Shown here: piece by piece, positions 42,940 through 52,189 of the stretch
How positions within the stretch are numbered: the first letter of the stretch is position 1
Layout of the letters: the number at the start of each line of letters is the position of its first letter
Assembly: GCA_910579925.1 (NCBI GenBank)
Contig: CAJTVY010000001.1
Span: 62,001 to 126,000, forward strand
DNA from: an uncultured Dorea sp.
GTDB lineage: Bacteria; Bacillota; Clostridia; Lachnospirales; Lachnospiraceae
DNA length: 64,000 nt
Direction of reading: 5' to 3'
The notes under the pieces: model-generated
Told to the model about the DNA's origin: nothing
The model's input: only the letters and a program-made list of their open reading frames with translations
Databases searched by the model: none
Translations under genes and position numbers: made by a program

Positions 42940-45900
42940 ATGAACAAGGATAAATATTTAGAAAAATACATAAGCAAACGCCCGGCAATAGAATTATTAG
43001 AAAGATTAGGATACACCTATATCTCCCCGAAAGACTGTACAAAGCAGCGTGGCAGTACATACCACGTATTATTAAAGGGAATCCTGCGCAATCAGCTCCG
43101 CAGATTGAACCATTTTGAATTTGGCGGAGTAGAACAGGAATTTTCTTCTGCAAACATCGAACGTGCGATGGATGAACTGGACGAGCCTTTGACAGATGGT
43201 CTGATAAAAACCAGTGAGAAGATTTACGACGCCCTTATGCTTGGGAAGAGTTTCCCGGAAACCGTAGGAGGAGGAAAAGTATTAAGTTTCGATTTGAAAT
43301 ATATTGACTGGGAAAATAAAGAAAATAATGTATTTCACATAACGGAAGAATTTACCGTGACAGGCAGCGACGGCGAGTTCACGGCGCGTCCGGATATTGT
43401 ATTGTTTGTAAACGGAATCCCTTTTGCAGTCATCGAATGTAAAGCCCAGGAGAATGATGTGGCTAAGGGCATCGAGCAGATGAACCGCAACCAGCAGAAC
43501 GGCTGTATTCCGCAGCTATTCAAATACGTGCAGATTGTCATGTCTGCCAATAAGAATTCTGTAAAATATGCAACGGCAGGTACGCAGAAAAAGTTTTGGA
43601 GCGTATGGAAAGAAGAGAATCAGGAGTTTTTAGACGGAGCGAAAAAGAAATTTATTCCGGACAGAATCCCGACGGTGCAGGATGAAACGATGATTTCCCT
43701 TTTTTCCATAAACCGCTTATTAGAATTGACGAAATATTTTGTGGTGTACGACGCCAACGTCAAGAAAATATGCAGATATCAGCAGTATTTTGCAGTCAAG
43801 GAGATTATGAAGACGATTGGCGCGAATGATAAGGACGGAAATCGTCAAAGCGGCGTTATCTGGCATACGCAAGGCTCGGGGAAATCATTGACAATGGTCA
43901 TGCTCGCCAAATATATTCTGGAAGAGTTAGAGAAGTTAGAACCTAAGGTAGTGATTGTGACCGACCGTAAAGAGCTTGACAAGCAGATTGCGAAGACATT
44001 TAAGCATACCAGATGCAGACCGGCTCGCGCCACTTCCGGTAAAAATCTGATTGATATTATCAGGAAAGGGAAAGCTGATATCATTACCACGGTAATCCAT
44101 AAATTCAACACGGTGGAAAAGAGCGGGTTAAAGGCGTTAAGCAGAGATATTTTTGTGCTGGTGGATGAAAGCCACAGGTCTAATTATGGAGAACTGGCTG
44201 CAAAGATGCGGGTTGTATTTCCCAGGGCATGTTACATTGGGTTTACAGGGACGCCGCTTATGAAGAAAGAAAAGAATACCCTGGCAAAGTTCGGGAAGGC
44301 AATCCATAAATATACCCTGACAGACGGTGTGAATGATAAGGCGATTGTCCCGTTGATTTACGAGGGCAGGTTCGTGGAACAGAAAGTAGACGAAGAAAAT
44401 ATAGATTTGTGGTTTGAGCAGACGACAAAGCGGTTAAATGATAAGCAGAAGATAGATTTAAAGAGAAAATGGAGCAGTATGAAGCGTCTTGCATCTACGC
44501 AAGCCAGAATCAAGAGGATTGCGCTGGATATTAACAATCATTTTGCAGATGGGTATCAGGCGACAGGATTTAAGGCTATGCTTGCGACGAACAGAAAAAG
44601 GGATGCGGTATCATATCTGGAGTGTTTTGAACAGTTTGGCGATTTGACGTGTGAAGTCTGTATCTCGCCGCCTGATATCCGTGAAGGCGTAGAGGATATG
44701 GAGGACGGAACTGACGACAAGGTGGCTGCTTACTGGAATAAGATGATGAAACGGTATGGAGACGCCGACTCATATGAAGATTCTGTTAAAAACAGGTTTG
44801 TAGACGGGGAAATTGATATTCTGATTGTATGCAGTAAACTTTTAACAGGATTTGACGCACCGCTATGCCAGGTTCTTTATATAGACAAAGAATTAAAGGA
44901 ACATGGGCTTTTGCAGGCGATTGCAAGGGCGAACCGCCTGTACGAAGGGAAAGATTACGGGCTGGTCGTGGATTACAGGGGATTGATTCAAGAACTGGAT
45001 GAGGCAATGAACCTATACAGCGGAGCCGGTTTAGAGAAGTTTGAAGCGGGTGATTTGAAGGGGACGGTCATAGATATGATGGCTGTCGTGGCTAACTTAC
45101 GCCAGTCCTACACCCGGTTGGAGCATTTATTCCTGCCTGTCAGAAACAGAGAAGATTTGGAGGAGACAGAACGGTTTCTCGGGGATGAAGCTATCCGAAA
45201 AGAATTCTATCATTTACTCTGCTGTTTCGGGAAAGATTTGGCAGTTATATTGAATTCAGAGAAAGCATACCAGAATATGCCGCAGGAAGAACGAGCCAGA
45301 TATGAGGAGGCGTTTGGTTTTTATTCCAAAGTAAGACGTTCTGTGAAGATACGCTACAGTGATGCGGTCGACCATAAAGAATACGAAAAGCAGATGCAGA
45401 ATTTACTGGATACCCATTTATCGGTTGCAGGTTTGAAGCAGATTACAGAGCCGGTAGATATTTTGGATAGGACTGGAATAGAAAAGGAATTAGAAGAACT
45501 GGGAACCTTACAGGCGAAGGCAGAAACGATTCAATCCAGAATGGCAAAAAATATCAGTGAAAAATACGAAGAAAACCCGGCATATTATGAAAGTTTTTCC
45601 AAACGGATTAAAGAGACGCTGCGGCTGTATCAAGAAAAAGTTATAACGGATGCACAGTACCATGCAAGAATGCGTGCGATTATGGAAGATTATACGACTG
45701 GCGTTACGGATATCAAATACCCGGAGAAATTAAAGGACAATCTTCATGCCCAGGCTTTTTACGGCGTAACAGGGGCAATTTTGTTCGATGAATTGGATAA
45801 ATCGAAGGAATCGAACCGAATTGCTGAGGAGAGCGGATACAGGGCAGGGAGGAAACAGTCAAAGCAGGAATTGGTTGCCGATCTTGCCATAGAAATTACG

Positions 45901-46089
45901 AATATTATTGAAAAGCACAGCAAGGTAGACTGGACTCACAATACAAGTATCCATTCCAGAATAGATCAGGACATTGACGATTTATTTTACCGTTATGAGT
46001 GTATGGGGAAATTAAAGCTGTCGTTCGACGTGGTAGACAAGGTGATTGAGAATGTGAAAACGACTGCGTTAAGGAGATTCAAAGATTGA
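42940..46089 (+). CDS. hsdR: Type I restriction endonuclease and translocase subunit R
   Basis: The 1049-residue protein starts with the HSDR_N nuclease domain, including RPDIVLFVNGIPFAVIECKAQ, which supplies the D...ExK catalytic residues. The superfamily 2 motor follows, with IWHTQGSGKSLTMVMLA (Walker A), FVLVDESHRSNYG (DExH-type box), YIGFTGTPL and LIVCSKLLTGFDAPLCQVLYID. The C-terminal third is helical and binds M and S. It pulls unmodified DNA and cuts at a distance. It is intact, with no frameshift. It lies 14 bases after hsdS and overlaps the metalloprotease by 4 bases. Confidence 0.95.
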   Translation: MNKDKYLEKYISKRPAIELLERLGYTYISPKDCTKQRGSTYHVLLKGILRNQLRRLNHFEFGGVEQEFSSANIERAMDELDEPLTDGLIKTSEKIYDALMLGKSFPETVGGGKVLSFDLKYIDWENKENNVFHITEEFTVTGSDGEFTARPDIVLFVNGIPFAVIECKAQENDVAKGIEQMNRNQQNGCIPQLFKYVQIVMSANKNSVKYATAGTQKKFWSVWKEENQEFLDGAKKKFIPDRIPTVQDETMISLFSINRLLELTKYFVVYDANVKKICRYQQYFAVKEIMKTIGANDKDGNRQSGVIWHTQGSGKSLTMVMLAKYILEELEKLEPKVVIVTDRKELDKQIAKTFKHTRCRPARATSGKNLIDIIRKGKADIITTVIHKFNTVEKSGLKALSRDIFVLVDESHRSNYGELAAKMRVVFPRACYIGFTGTPLMKKEKNTLAKFGKAIHKYTLTDGVNDKAIVPLIYEGRFVEQKVDEENIDLWFEQTTKRLNDKQKIDLKRKWSSMKRLASTQARIKRIALDINNHFADGYQATGFKAMLATNRKRDAVSYLECFEQFGDLTCEVCISPPDIREGVEDMEDGTDDKVAAYWNKMMKRYGDADSYEDSVKNRFVDGEIDILIVCSKLLTGFDAPLCQVLYIDKELKEHGLLQAIARANRLYEGKDYGLVVDYRGLIQELDEAMNLYSGAGLEKFEAGDLKGTVIDMMAVVANLRQSYTRLEHLFLPVRNREDLEETERFLGDEAIRKEFYHLLCCFGKDLAVILNSEKAYQNMPQEERARYEEAFGFYSKVRRSVKIRYSDAVDHKEYEKQMQNLLDTHLSVAGLKQITEPVDILDRTGIEKELEELGTLQAKAETIQSRMAKNISEKYEENPAYYESFSKRIKETLRLYQEKVITDAQYHARMRAIMEDYTTGVTDIKYPEKLKDNLHAQAFYGVTGAILFDELDKSKESNRIAEESGYRAGRKQSKQELVADLAIEITNIIEKHSKVDWTHNTSIHSRIDQDIDDLFYRYECMGKLKLSFDVVDKVIENVKTTALRRFKD

Positions 46090-46838
46090 GGATATTTGAT
46101 TCAGAGGTAAGGCATGTCGTGTGCCAAAGAGAGGTGTTAGAATACCGTCTTATAAGGAAAAATGTGAAGAATATAAACCTGAGAATAAAATCAGACGGTC
46201 AGATTCTCGTTTCAGCCGGGCAGCATGTGCCGGTTAAATATGTGGATGATTTTGTATGCCGGAAGCAGGAATATATTTGCCGGAACCGGGATAAGCGGAT
46301 GGCGCAAGTGGATAAACCGGCAGCCGCCAAAAGATATGTCAGTGGGGAAGGCGTTGATATTTTAGGCAAGAGCCTTCGGTTGAAGGTGATGGAAGGAGAC
46401 AAAGAGGAAGTTTGGACAGATGGGGTTTTTGTATTTTTAAGGGTCAAAGAAAAGGAGGATTGGGAAAGAAAAGAGAAGCTGCTGGATGAATGGATGAAAA
46501 AAATACAGCAGAAGACGTTTGGGGAGATTAGCGAAGAAGTATACCAGCGGTTTAAGAAATATGATATTCAATATCCGAAATTGAAAATCAGGGACATGTC
46601 GTCGCGCTGGGGGACATGTCAGCCCCAAAAGGGGATCATCACACTTAACAGTAAATTGATAGAAGCGCCGAAGTATTGTATTGAATATGTAGTTTTGCAT
46701 GAATATGTACATTTTATCTGTCCGGATCATTCTGAGAAATTCTATCGGTTTATGACGATGATGATGCCGGATTGGGAAGAACGGAAGAAGGAGCTGGAAA
46801 ATTTGTATCAGAGAATATCCTTCCTGCAATACCGATAG
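46086..46838 (+). CDS. YgjP-like zinc metallopeptidase (DUF45/M48 clan)
   Basis: Start TTG at 46086 is supported by AAGGAG about 8 bases upstream and overlap with the hsdR stop. The protein has 250 residues with the YgjP family layout: strand-rich start (VLEYRLIRKNVKNINLRI), central RDMSSRWGTCQPQKGIITLN and zinc-binding VVLHEYVHFICPDHSEKFY, in which His205, Glu206 and His209 form HExxH. It is thought to be a cytoplasmic peptidase. This family is often the last gene of type I restriction operons, but its role there is not known. Its end overlaps the convergent ABC permease by 31 bases. Confidence 0.87.
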   Translation: MRIFDSEVRHVVCQREVLEYRLIRKNVKNINLRIKSDGQILVSAGQHVPVKYVDDFVCRKQEYICRNRDKRMAQVDKPAAAKRYVSGEGVDILGKSLRLKVMEGDKEEVWTDGVFVFLRVKEKEDWERKEKLLDEWMKKIQQKTFGEISEEVYQRFKKYDIQYPKLKIRDMSSRWGTCQPQKGIITLNSKLIEAPKYCIEYVVLHEYVHFICPDHSEKFYRFMTMMMPDWEERKKELENLYQRISFLQYR

Positions 46839-47590
46839 AACCCAACCCCAATCCCAATCACCGTAAACAAGAGTCCCACCGACAGGTATTTCACATCCAG
46901 GCACTCTTCCGTGATAATATCCGCGCTCTCCGTATAGCTGAACGGAGTCGCATACTTTAGGAACTTTACCTGCTCTGTCAGATTTGCGATAATATTGAGA
47001 AAGTAGAGCAGGGCGGCCAAACCAAGCCCCACCCCTGCGCCGCCCTGGTTCAGGAAAGCCGATATCCCGAAACACACGGAAGCCACCTCGACCTGCAGAA
47101 TCAGATAAGCGAGGAACAACAAAAAGAGGGGGCGAAAGGCAGGCGATTCCCCGATTGCACAGATAGAGGCAGCGGTAACGCCAGCCACGGAAATATTCAG
47201 GAGCAAAATCTGTATCAGCACAGAAACCAGCTTCTTCCCCACGATTTCCCGGCGGCTGACCGGATGGGTCAGGAGGAATTCCGCCGTCTGCTCCTTCTCT
47301 TCCTTCGCCAACACAGAGATCCCCAGAAGAGCCGCAAAAAAAGCGCCCCCAAGTCCTAAGATGTTGCCGCATTCCACGCCGAAGAATCCCATGAATTCGC
47401 CGAAATTAAGCCTGTCCATGCCAAAAGCGGCAGAAAATCCTCCCATTTCGGCGAACATAGAACTAACGTCCCCCATCTGCGTTTCCATCTCCGGATAGAT
47501 AAGGACGCACAGCGCCAGCATAAAAGCAATCACCGCCGTCCATATGAGTAAAGTCGTCCGTCCTTGTTTCAATTCGTGTTTTATCATCAT
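46808..47590 (-). CDS. ABC-2 type transporter permease
   Basis: The 260-residue protein has six hydrophobic segments and the ABC-2 layout: MIKHELKQGRTTLLIWTAVIAF at the start and EEKEQTAEFLLTHPVSRREIVGKKL in the long cytoplasmic coupling loop. The ATG at 47590 (or the next at 47587) follows GGAAGG; an upstream frame to 47650 lacks a ribosome site. It forms an exporter with the ATPase gene 62 bases upstream. A drug or peptide substrate is likely in view of the TetR gene beside it. Confidence 0.85.
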   Translation of the reverse strand: MMIKHELKQGRTTLLIWTAVIAFMLALCVLIYPEMETQMGDVSSMFAEMGGFSAAFGMDRLNFGEFMGFFGVECGNILGLGGAFFAALLGISVLAKEEKEQTAEFLLTHPVSRREIVGKKLVSVLIQILLLNISVAGVTAASICAIGESPAFRPLFLLFLAYLILQVEVASVCFGISAFLNQGGAGVGLGLAALLYFLNIIANLTEQVKFLKYATPFSYTESADIITEECLDVKYLSVGLLFTVIGIGVGFYRYCRKDIL

Positions 47591-47652
47591 TATGTTAATT
47601 TTTCCTTCCCGGCAGATTGTATGAGAATGCTTTACCAAAGAATCTGCCAATT

Positions 47653-48516
47653 TTAGCTATAATAATGCATAAAGATCTCTTCCAAATCCGGCTCGGTAAT
47701 TGAAAGATCTGTAAGGCTTATCCCAGCCAGAACATTCAGCAGCTCCTTTAAATTACCGCCATACAGAAAACTTACGCAATCCCCTTCCGTCTGCACATCC
47801 TTCACGTATGGAAGATCATGCGGCAGTTTTGCGCCCCTTAACCGTACCCGTTTCGCATCAGTATGCCCGAGACGCTCAGTACTGTCCGAAGCCAGCAGGC
47901 GTCCCTCGCGGATGACGGCCGCATGTCTGCAATACCGCTGGACTTCCGAAAGGATATGAGAAGATACGAAAATCGTAGCCCCGCTCTTGTTGCGCTCTTC
48001 TAATATTGCATAGAACTCCCGCTGCATGAGAGGATCCAGACCGCTGGTAGGCTCGTCCAGAATACATAGCTCGGGCATATGCTGGAGCGCACAGACGATG
48101 GAAACCTTCTTGCGATTGCCAAGAGACAGTTCACGAACCTTCTTATTCACATCCAGTTCCAGCCGTTCACAGAGATTTTTCGCTTCAGCGCCGCAATCCC
48201 TGCGCCGCAGACCGGCAGAGAATTTTATGACGTCCCCCACCCGCATGCTGCGGTAAAAGGAAGCCTCGGAAGGCATATACCCGACGCGGGAGAGAATCTC
48301 TTCCTTCTGGCGGCTGATCTCCATTCCGAGAATCTGTGCGCTTCCATCTGAAGGCGCAATTAACCCGAGCAAAGTGCGGATTGTGGTACTCTTCCCGGCG
48401 CCGTTCGGTCCGATGAAACCGAAGAAATCTCCCTGCGCTACAGTCAGGTTCATATCCGTGATGCCCCGTGATTTACCGTAATATTTTGTTAGTGAGGTGG
48501 TTTTGATTGCATCCAT
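47653..48516 (-). CDS. ABC transporter ATP-binding protein, multidrug/antibiotic export type
   Basis: The protein (287 residues) carries the Walker A FIGPNGAGKSTTIRTLLGL, the signature LSLGNRKKVSIVCAL (a variant of LSGGQ), the Walker B CILDEPTSGLDPLMQ and the H-loop VSSHILSEVQ. The extended C-terminus is the usual end of ABC-2 exporter ATPases (CcmA type). It lies before the permease and after the TetR gene on the same strand. In the 167-base gap upstream, near-repeats of GGTATAC at 48541 and 48601 frame a GC-rich stretch. Confidence 0.93.
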   Translation of the reverse strand: MDAIKTTSLTKYYGKSRGITDMNLTVAQGDFFGFIGPNGAGKSTTIRTLLGLIAPSDGSAQILGMEISRQKEEILSRVGYMPSEASFYRSMRVGDVIKFSAGLRRRDCGAEAKNLCERLELDVNKKVRELSLGNRKKVSIVCALQHMPELCILDEPTSGLDPLMQREFYAILEERNKSGATIFVSSHILSEVQRYCRHAAVIREGRLLASDSTERLGHTDAKRVRLRGAKLPHDLPYVKDVQTEGDCVSFLYGGNLKELLNVLAGISLTDLSITEPDLEEIFMHYYS

Positions 48517-48683
48517 TCTGTCTCACAAGCTCCTTTCCCAGGTATACCTTATTGGACGGAGTCCGCCCGCCCTAAGGGCATGCATCACGGTGTGCCCTTG
48601 GGTATACTTTTTATATTAAAAATTTCTTACATGTGGTTATCCATTCCATTCCGGCGTATCGGCGGTTTAGAGAGGAAAGCGTT

Positions 48684-49301
48684 TTAAAGGGGATTACGAA
48701 GATACACATTCTTCCAGAATGACAGCATTGCACCGAAATCTTCTTTAAGGGTCTTAGCATCTAACGTCTCCCCACGCTGTGTAATCTCCCACAGATAACC
48801 TACAGACATCAGATAAATCTGGCGGTGCATCATCTGAAGATCCAGCCCTGGGATGAAATCATCAGGATTCAGCCCGGCAAGGGCGTCTGCTGCCTTCTGG
48901 TCAAAATGCTGTCGGTAGCTTCTCTGAATCTCTTCATAGACGGCAGGCTCCTTTTCGTAAAATGCTTTCATGGCAAATGCAGCCATGTCCGGATAACGGC
49001 ACAGCATCTGTATCTTTGCGTACATGCCCCGTTCCATCATTTCAAATAAATCCGTTGATTCATAACAGAGGCTTTTCTCAAGATGTTCGCAGGTAATGTC
49101 CGCCGCTTTGTTCCACAGGAAGAGGTACAGTTCCTTCTTATTCTGGAAGTAGTGGAACAGAAGGGACTTGCTGATCCCCGCCTCGTCTGCAATCTCCTGC
49201 ATGGGGCTTTTGCGGTAGGTATTCTGTGAAAATACACGGAATCCGGCGTTAATGATCCGCTGCTGTTTTTCAGGGGCAAGAGTATAGAATTTTTCGTTCA
49301 T
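48684..49301 (-). CDS. TetR-family transcriptional regulator of the ABC exporter
   Basis: The ATG at 49301 gives 205 residues beginning MNEKFYTLAPEKQQRIINAGF, the usual TetR opening. Helix-turn-helix residues follow in PMQEIADEAGISKSLLFHYFQNKKELYLFLW. The C-terminal ligand domain is divergent, as is normal. It is followed on the same strand by the exporter genes and preceded by a perfect inverted repeat overlapping its promoter, so it most likely represses itself and the exporter and releases them when a toxic compound binds. Confidence 0.9.
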   Translation of the reverse strand: MNEKFYTLAPEKQQRIINAGFRVFSQNTYRKSPMQEIADEAGISKSLLFHYFQNKKELYLFLWNKAADITCEHLEKSLCYESTDLFEMMERGMYAKIQMLCRYPDMAAFAMKAFYEKEPAVYEEIQRSYRQHFDQKAADALAGLNPDDFIPGLDLQMMHRQIYLMSVGYLWEITQRGETLDAKTLKEDFGAMLSFWKNVYLRNPL

Positions 49302-49321
49302 ATGAAAATCCTCGCTGACTG

Positions 49322-49365
49322 AAACGGTCAATAGGTTATCTCTTATTATACCTCATTGACCGTTT
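49322..49365. promoter_or_regulatory. TetR operator: perfect 11-bp inverted repeat
   Basis: AAACGGTCAAT at 49322-49332 is repeated in inverse as ATTGACCGTTT at 49355-49365, with 22 bases between. A TATAAT on the - strand lies within that spacer. Binding would cover the promoter of the TetR gene, whose start is 20 bases away. Confidence 0.75.
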
Positions 49366-49538
49366 TTGAGAAGACTCTTTCTTAAAATTTTAAGAGCCAT
49401 TTCGCCCATGTAGAGGGTATTATCCCCGACAGGATTATGCTATAATGACACAGAAGGAAGGAGGCTGTCTGTCGTCTGATTGGACGAAATTGTACAATTC
49501 TTTTACAAAACAGAGCCCAGAATTGTTATATTTTCTCC
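49366..49538. other. Intergenic DNA upstream of the antiporter operon
   Basis: Part of the 350-base gap between the TetR and antiporter genes. It contains a TATAAT-like box near 49440 and AT-rich sequence, but no open frame with a ribosome site and no clear hairpin. Confidence 0.5.
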
Positions 49539-49567
49539 TTGAATATAATGGAAGATTTGTCTATAAT
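49539..49567 (+). promoter_or_regulatory. Probable SigA-type promoter of the antiporter operon
   Basis: TTGAAT at 49539-49544 and TATAAT at 49562-49567 are separated by 17 bases. The leader to 49652 is about 77 bases and contains a hairpin, ACGTTCCC (49599-49606) with GGGAACGT (49620-49627), that could influence translation. Confidence 0.55.
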
Positions 49568-49651
49568 ATTTGAGTTGATTGACAATTCTTTCACAAGAAC
49601 GTTCCCGGAAGATTTTTAAGGGAACGTAGGAAGAGGAACAGGGGGATATTT

Positions 49652-51094
49652 ATGTTGAAGAAATGTATTGCTTATCTAGGGAGCCTCCTTGCCGTACTGG
49701 CATGCAGTCCATTGACTGTTTTTGCTGCAGAAGAAGCAGCGTCGGCAAAGCCCATACCCGTATGGCTTTGTATCCCGTTTGCCGGGCTTTTATTCTGTAT
49801 CGCAGTTCTTCCGTTGGTGAAGGCTGAATGGTGGGAAGCTCATCAGCCCTTGACGGTGGCGGGCTGGTCGCTTCTTTTTGTCCTGCCCTTCGGTTTCCTG
49901 TACGGAGCCGGGACTGCGCTGGAAACGGTGCTGGAATGTCTGGTTAATGATTACCTTACGTTCATCGTGCTTTTGTTCGGGCTGTTCTGTGTAGCGGGAA
50001 ATATTACAATGGAGGGGGATCTGGCAGGCTCTCCCCGGGTTAATATTATCCTGCTGACTATCGGTACGCTGCTTTCAAGCTGGATTGGGACGACGGGGGC
50101 GAGTATGCTGATGGTGCGTCCGGTTATTAAGATGAACGCATGGCGAAGAAACCGGTCGCATATTCTGGTATTTTTTATTTTCCTGGTGTCGAATATCGGA
50201 GGTTGTTTAACACCGATTGGGGATCCGCCGCTGTTGATGGGATTTTCAAGAGGAGTGCCGTTCTTCTGGAGTCTTCATCTGTTCCCGATTATGCTGTTTA
50301 ATATGGCTGTGCTTCTGATTATCTTCTACTTTATTGACCGGAAACGGTACTGCCGGGATATGGCGAGAGGAAGAAAACCGGATATCAGCAAGCCGGGAAC
50401 AAAGATTCAGATCCGCGGGCTTCATAATCTGATTTTTCTGGCAATGATTGTGGCGGCTGTGGTTTTGAGCGGAATCCTGCCGGATCAGCCTATGATGAAG
50501 GATGCGCAAGGGCATGTGCGGGGAATCCACATTTTCGGGGAAGTGGCATTGAGTTTTCCTGCAATCATTGAGATTCTGATTATCCTGCTGGCGGCGTTTT
50601 TGTCATTTCGCACGACGGATCCTGTCATCCGTACCAAGAACCATTTTACATGGGGCGCTATACAGGAAGTGGGGACATTGTTTATCGGTATCTTCATCAC
50701 GATGCAGCCGGCGCTGGCCATACTAAAAGGGATGGGTGCGGGTTTAGGAATCACAGAGCCTTATCAGATGTTCTGGACAACGGGCGTGCTTTCCAGTTTC
50801 CTTGATAATACGCCTACCTATCTGGTATTTCTGACGACTGCAGGGGCAAGCGGGTTTACCGACGGACTGGTTACAACCCTTGGAACCGTGCCTGTCAAGG
50901 TTCTTACGGCGATCTCCTGCGGTGCGGTTTTCATGGGTGCGAATACCTATATCGGAAATGCTCCGAACTTTATGGTGAAAGCGATTGCGGATGAAAACGG
51001 TATTCACATGCCGTCGTTTTTCAAGTATATCGGATGGTCGCTGATGGTTCTTGTGCCGGTATTTCTGCTGGACACATTGCTGTTTTTCAGATAA
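49652..51094 (+). CDS. Ion antiporter or dicarboxylate carrier of the NhaD/CitMHS (ion transporter) superfamily
   Basis: The protein (480 residues) has about eleven membrane segments. The first 25 residues look like a signal or first helix (LGSLLAVLACSPLTVFAA). The repeated family motifs are present: WIGTTGASMLMVRPVIKMN with SNIGGCLTPIGDPPLL in the first half, and FLDNTPTYLVFLTTAG with GANTYIGNAPNFMVKAIA in the second. These re-entrant loops bind Na+ or an anion. The closest named groups are sodium:proton antiporters and citrate carriers. The substrate cannot be decided. It is followed after 13 bases by a cytidylate-kinase-like gene, so the two are coexpressed. Confidence 0.82.
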   Translation: MLKKCIAYLGSLLAVLACSPLTVFAAEEAASAKPIPVWLCIPFAGLLFCIAVLPLVKAEWWEAHQPLTVAGWSLLFVLPFGFLYGAGTALETVLECLVNDYLTFIVLLFGLFCVAGNITMEGDLAGSPRVNIILLTIGTLLSSWIGTTGASMLMVRPVIKMNAWRRNRSHILVFFIFLVSNIGGCLTPIGDPPLLMGFSRGVPFFWSLHLFPIMLFNMAVLLIIFYFIDRKRYCRDMARGRKPDISKPGTKIQIRGLHNLIFLAMIVAAVVLSGILPDQPMMKDAQGHVRGIHIFGEVALSFPAIIEILIILLAAFLSFRTTDPVIRTKNHFTWGAIQEVGTLFIGIFITMQPALAILKGMGAGLGITEPYQMFWTTGVLSSFLDNTPTYLVFLTTAGASGFTDGLVTTLGTVPVKVLTAISCGAVFMGANTYIGNAPNFMVKAIADENGIHMPSFFKYIGWSLMVLVPVFLLDTLLFFR

Positions 51095-51107
51095 GGAGGG
51101 ACTTTTG

Positions 51108-52145
51108 ATGGCAAATGAAGAGAAGGATCTAAGAGAACTTGCCGGACGGATTTATGACCTGGATGAAGATGTTTATCGGGAACTGGGTTCCTCTCTGGGG
51201 CGTGTGTTCAACGGGAAGAAGGACGATTGTATCGAGGAAACGGTACGGATGATGCATGAGCGAAATGAGGCGCATATCCTGAGAAATGAACTTGCGCTGA
51301 TCAGTAATATGGCGCGGACGATTCCGGACAATGAGAGTAAGCGTCGGATCATGGTGAAGTATGATGCGATTCTGAAGGAAGTGACAGAACTCCCCACCAG
51401 TTTTACGAAAGGGGATATCATGGATCAGAAGATGGCGCAGTTGAATACGCTGAATCTTGATTCACGTTTTTCAAAAAGCGACCATCTTATCATCTGTATC
51501 GGGAGGACTTACGGGTGCGGCGGAAGCGAGATTGGTTTTACGCTGGCGGATACTTTGAAGATTAATTACTATGACGTTGAGATTTTTGACGAGGTATTAA
51601 GGCGTCTGGAGGCAGAGAAGAGCACGGTACATGACAAAGGCGGATATCCTTATAAAAAGGACGGAAAAGACAGCCGCCAGTATCTTAACGAAATACCGGC
51701 GTTCGCACCGCCGAAAAAGTCAACGCTTAGGGAAAAGTTTCAGGAGTTCAACCGGTATCACGGGCTGCCGAAGAAGGATGCCGTATTCTTTAACCAGAGC
51801 GACCTGTTATGCGATATGGCGAAAAAAGAAGATTTTGTGGTGATGGGGCGCTGTGCGGACGCTATACTGACCAACAACCGTATCCCACATATCAGTATCT
51901 TTATCACAGCCCCCTTAGAACAGCGGGTACACAGAGTGATGGAGGTGCGGGGAGTCGAGAACGAGAAAAAGGCAAAGCATATGCTGGCGAAACTCGACAA
52001 GGCGCATATCAAATATTATAAATATTATACGGGGCGCAACTGGGGGAAAGCGAGGAATTACGACCTCTGTATTAACAGCGCAAGCTATGGGATTCAAGGG
52101 TCTGTGGATTTAATCATGCGGATGATCAGCAGACAAGAGGAGTAA
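51108..52145 (+). CDS. Cytidylate-kinase-like protein with an N-terminal helical domain
   Basis: The ATG at 51108 follows AAGGAGGG. The protein has 345 residues. The first 120 are helical and acidic and belong to no family I recognise. The last 210 form a Cytidylate_kin2 domain with a P-loop variant, CIGRTYGCGGSEIGFTLAD, then VVMGRCADAIL and FITAPLEQRVHRVM. Such proteins are widespread in Clostridia and are not the housekeeping Cmk. Enzymatic activity is unproven. A regulatory role for the adjacent antiporter is conceivable because they share an operon. Confidence 0.75.
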   Translation: MANEEKDLRELAGRIYDLDEDVYRELGSSLGRVFNGKKDDCIEETVRMMHERNEAHILRNELALISNMARTIPDNESKRRIMVKYDAILKEVTELPTSFTKGDIMDQKMAQLNTLNLDSRFSKSDHLIICIGRTYGCGGSEIGFTLADTLKINYYDVEIFDEVLRRLEAEKSTVHDKGGYPYKKDGKDSRQYLNEIPAFAPPKKSTLREKFQEFNRYHGLPKKDAVFFNQSDLLCDMAKKEDFVVMGRCADAILTNNRIPHISIFITAPLEQRVHRVMEVRGVENEKKAKHMLAKLDKAHIKYYKYYTGRNWGKARNYDLCINSASYGIQGSVDLIMRMISRQEE

Positions 52146-52189
52146 GATGGGAAACATTCACATGGTGGAATCGGATGGTGGCGGCGATG

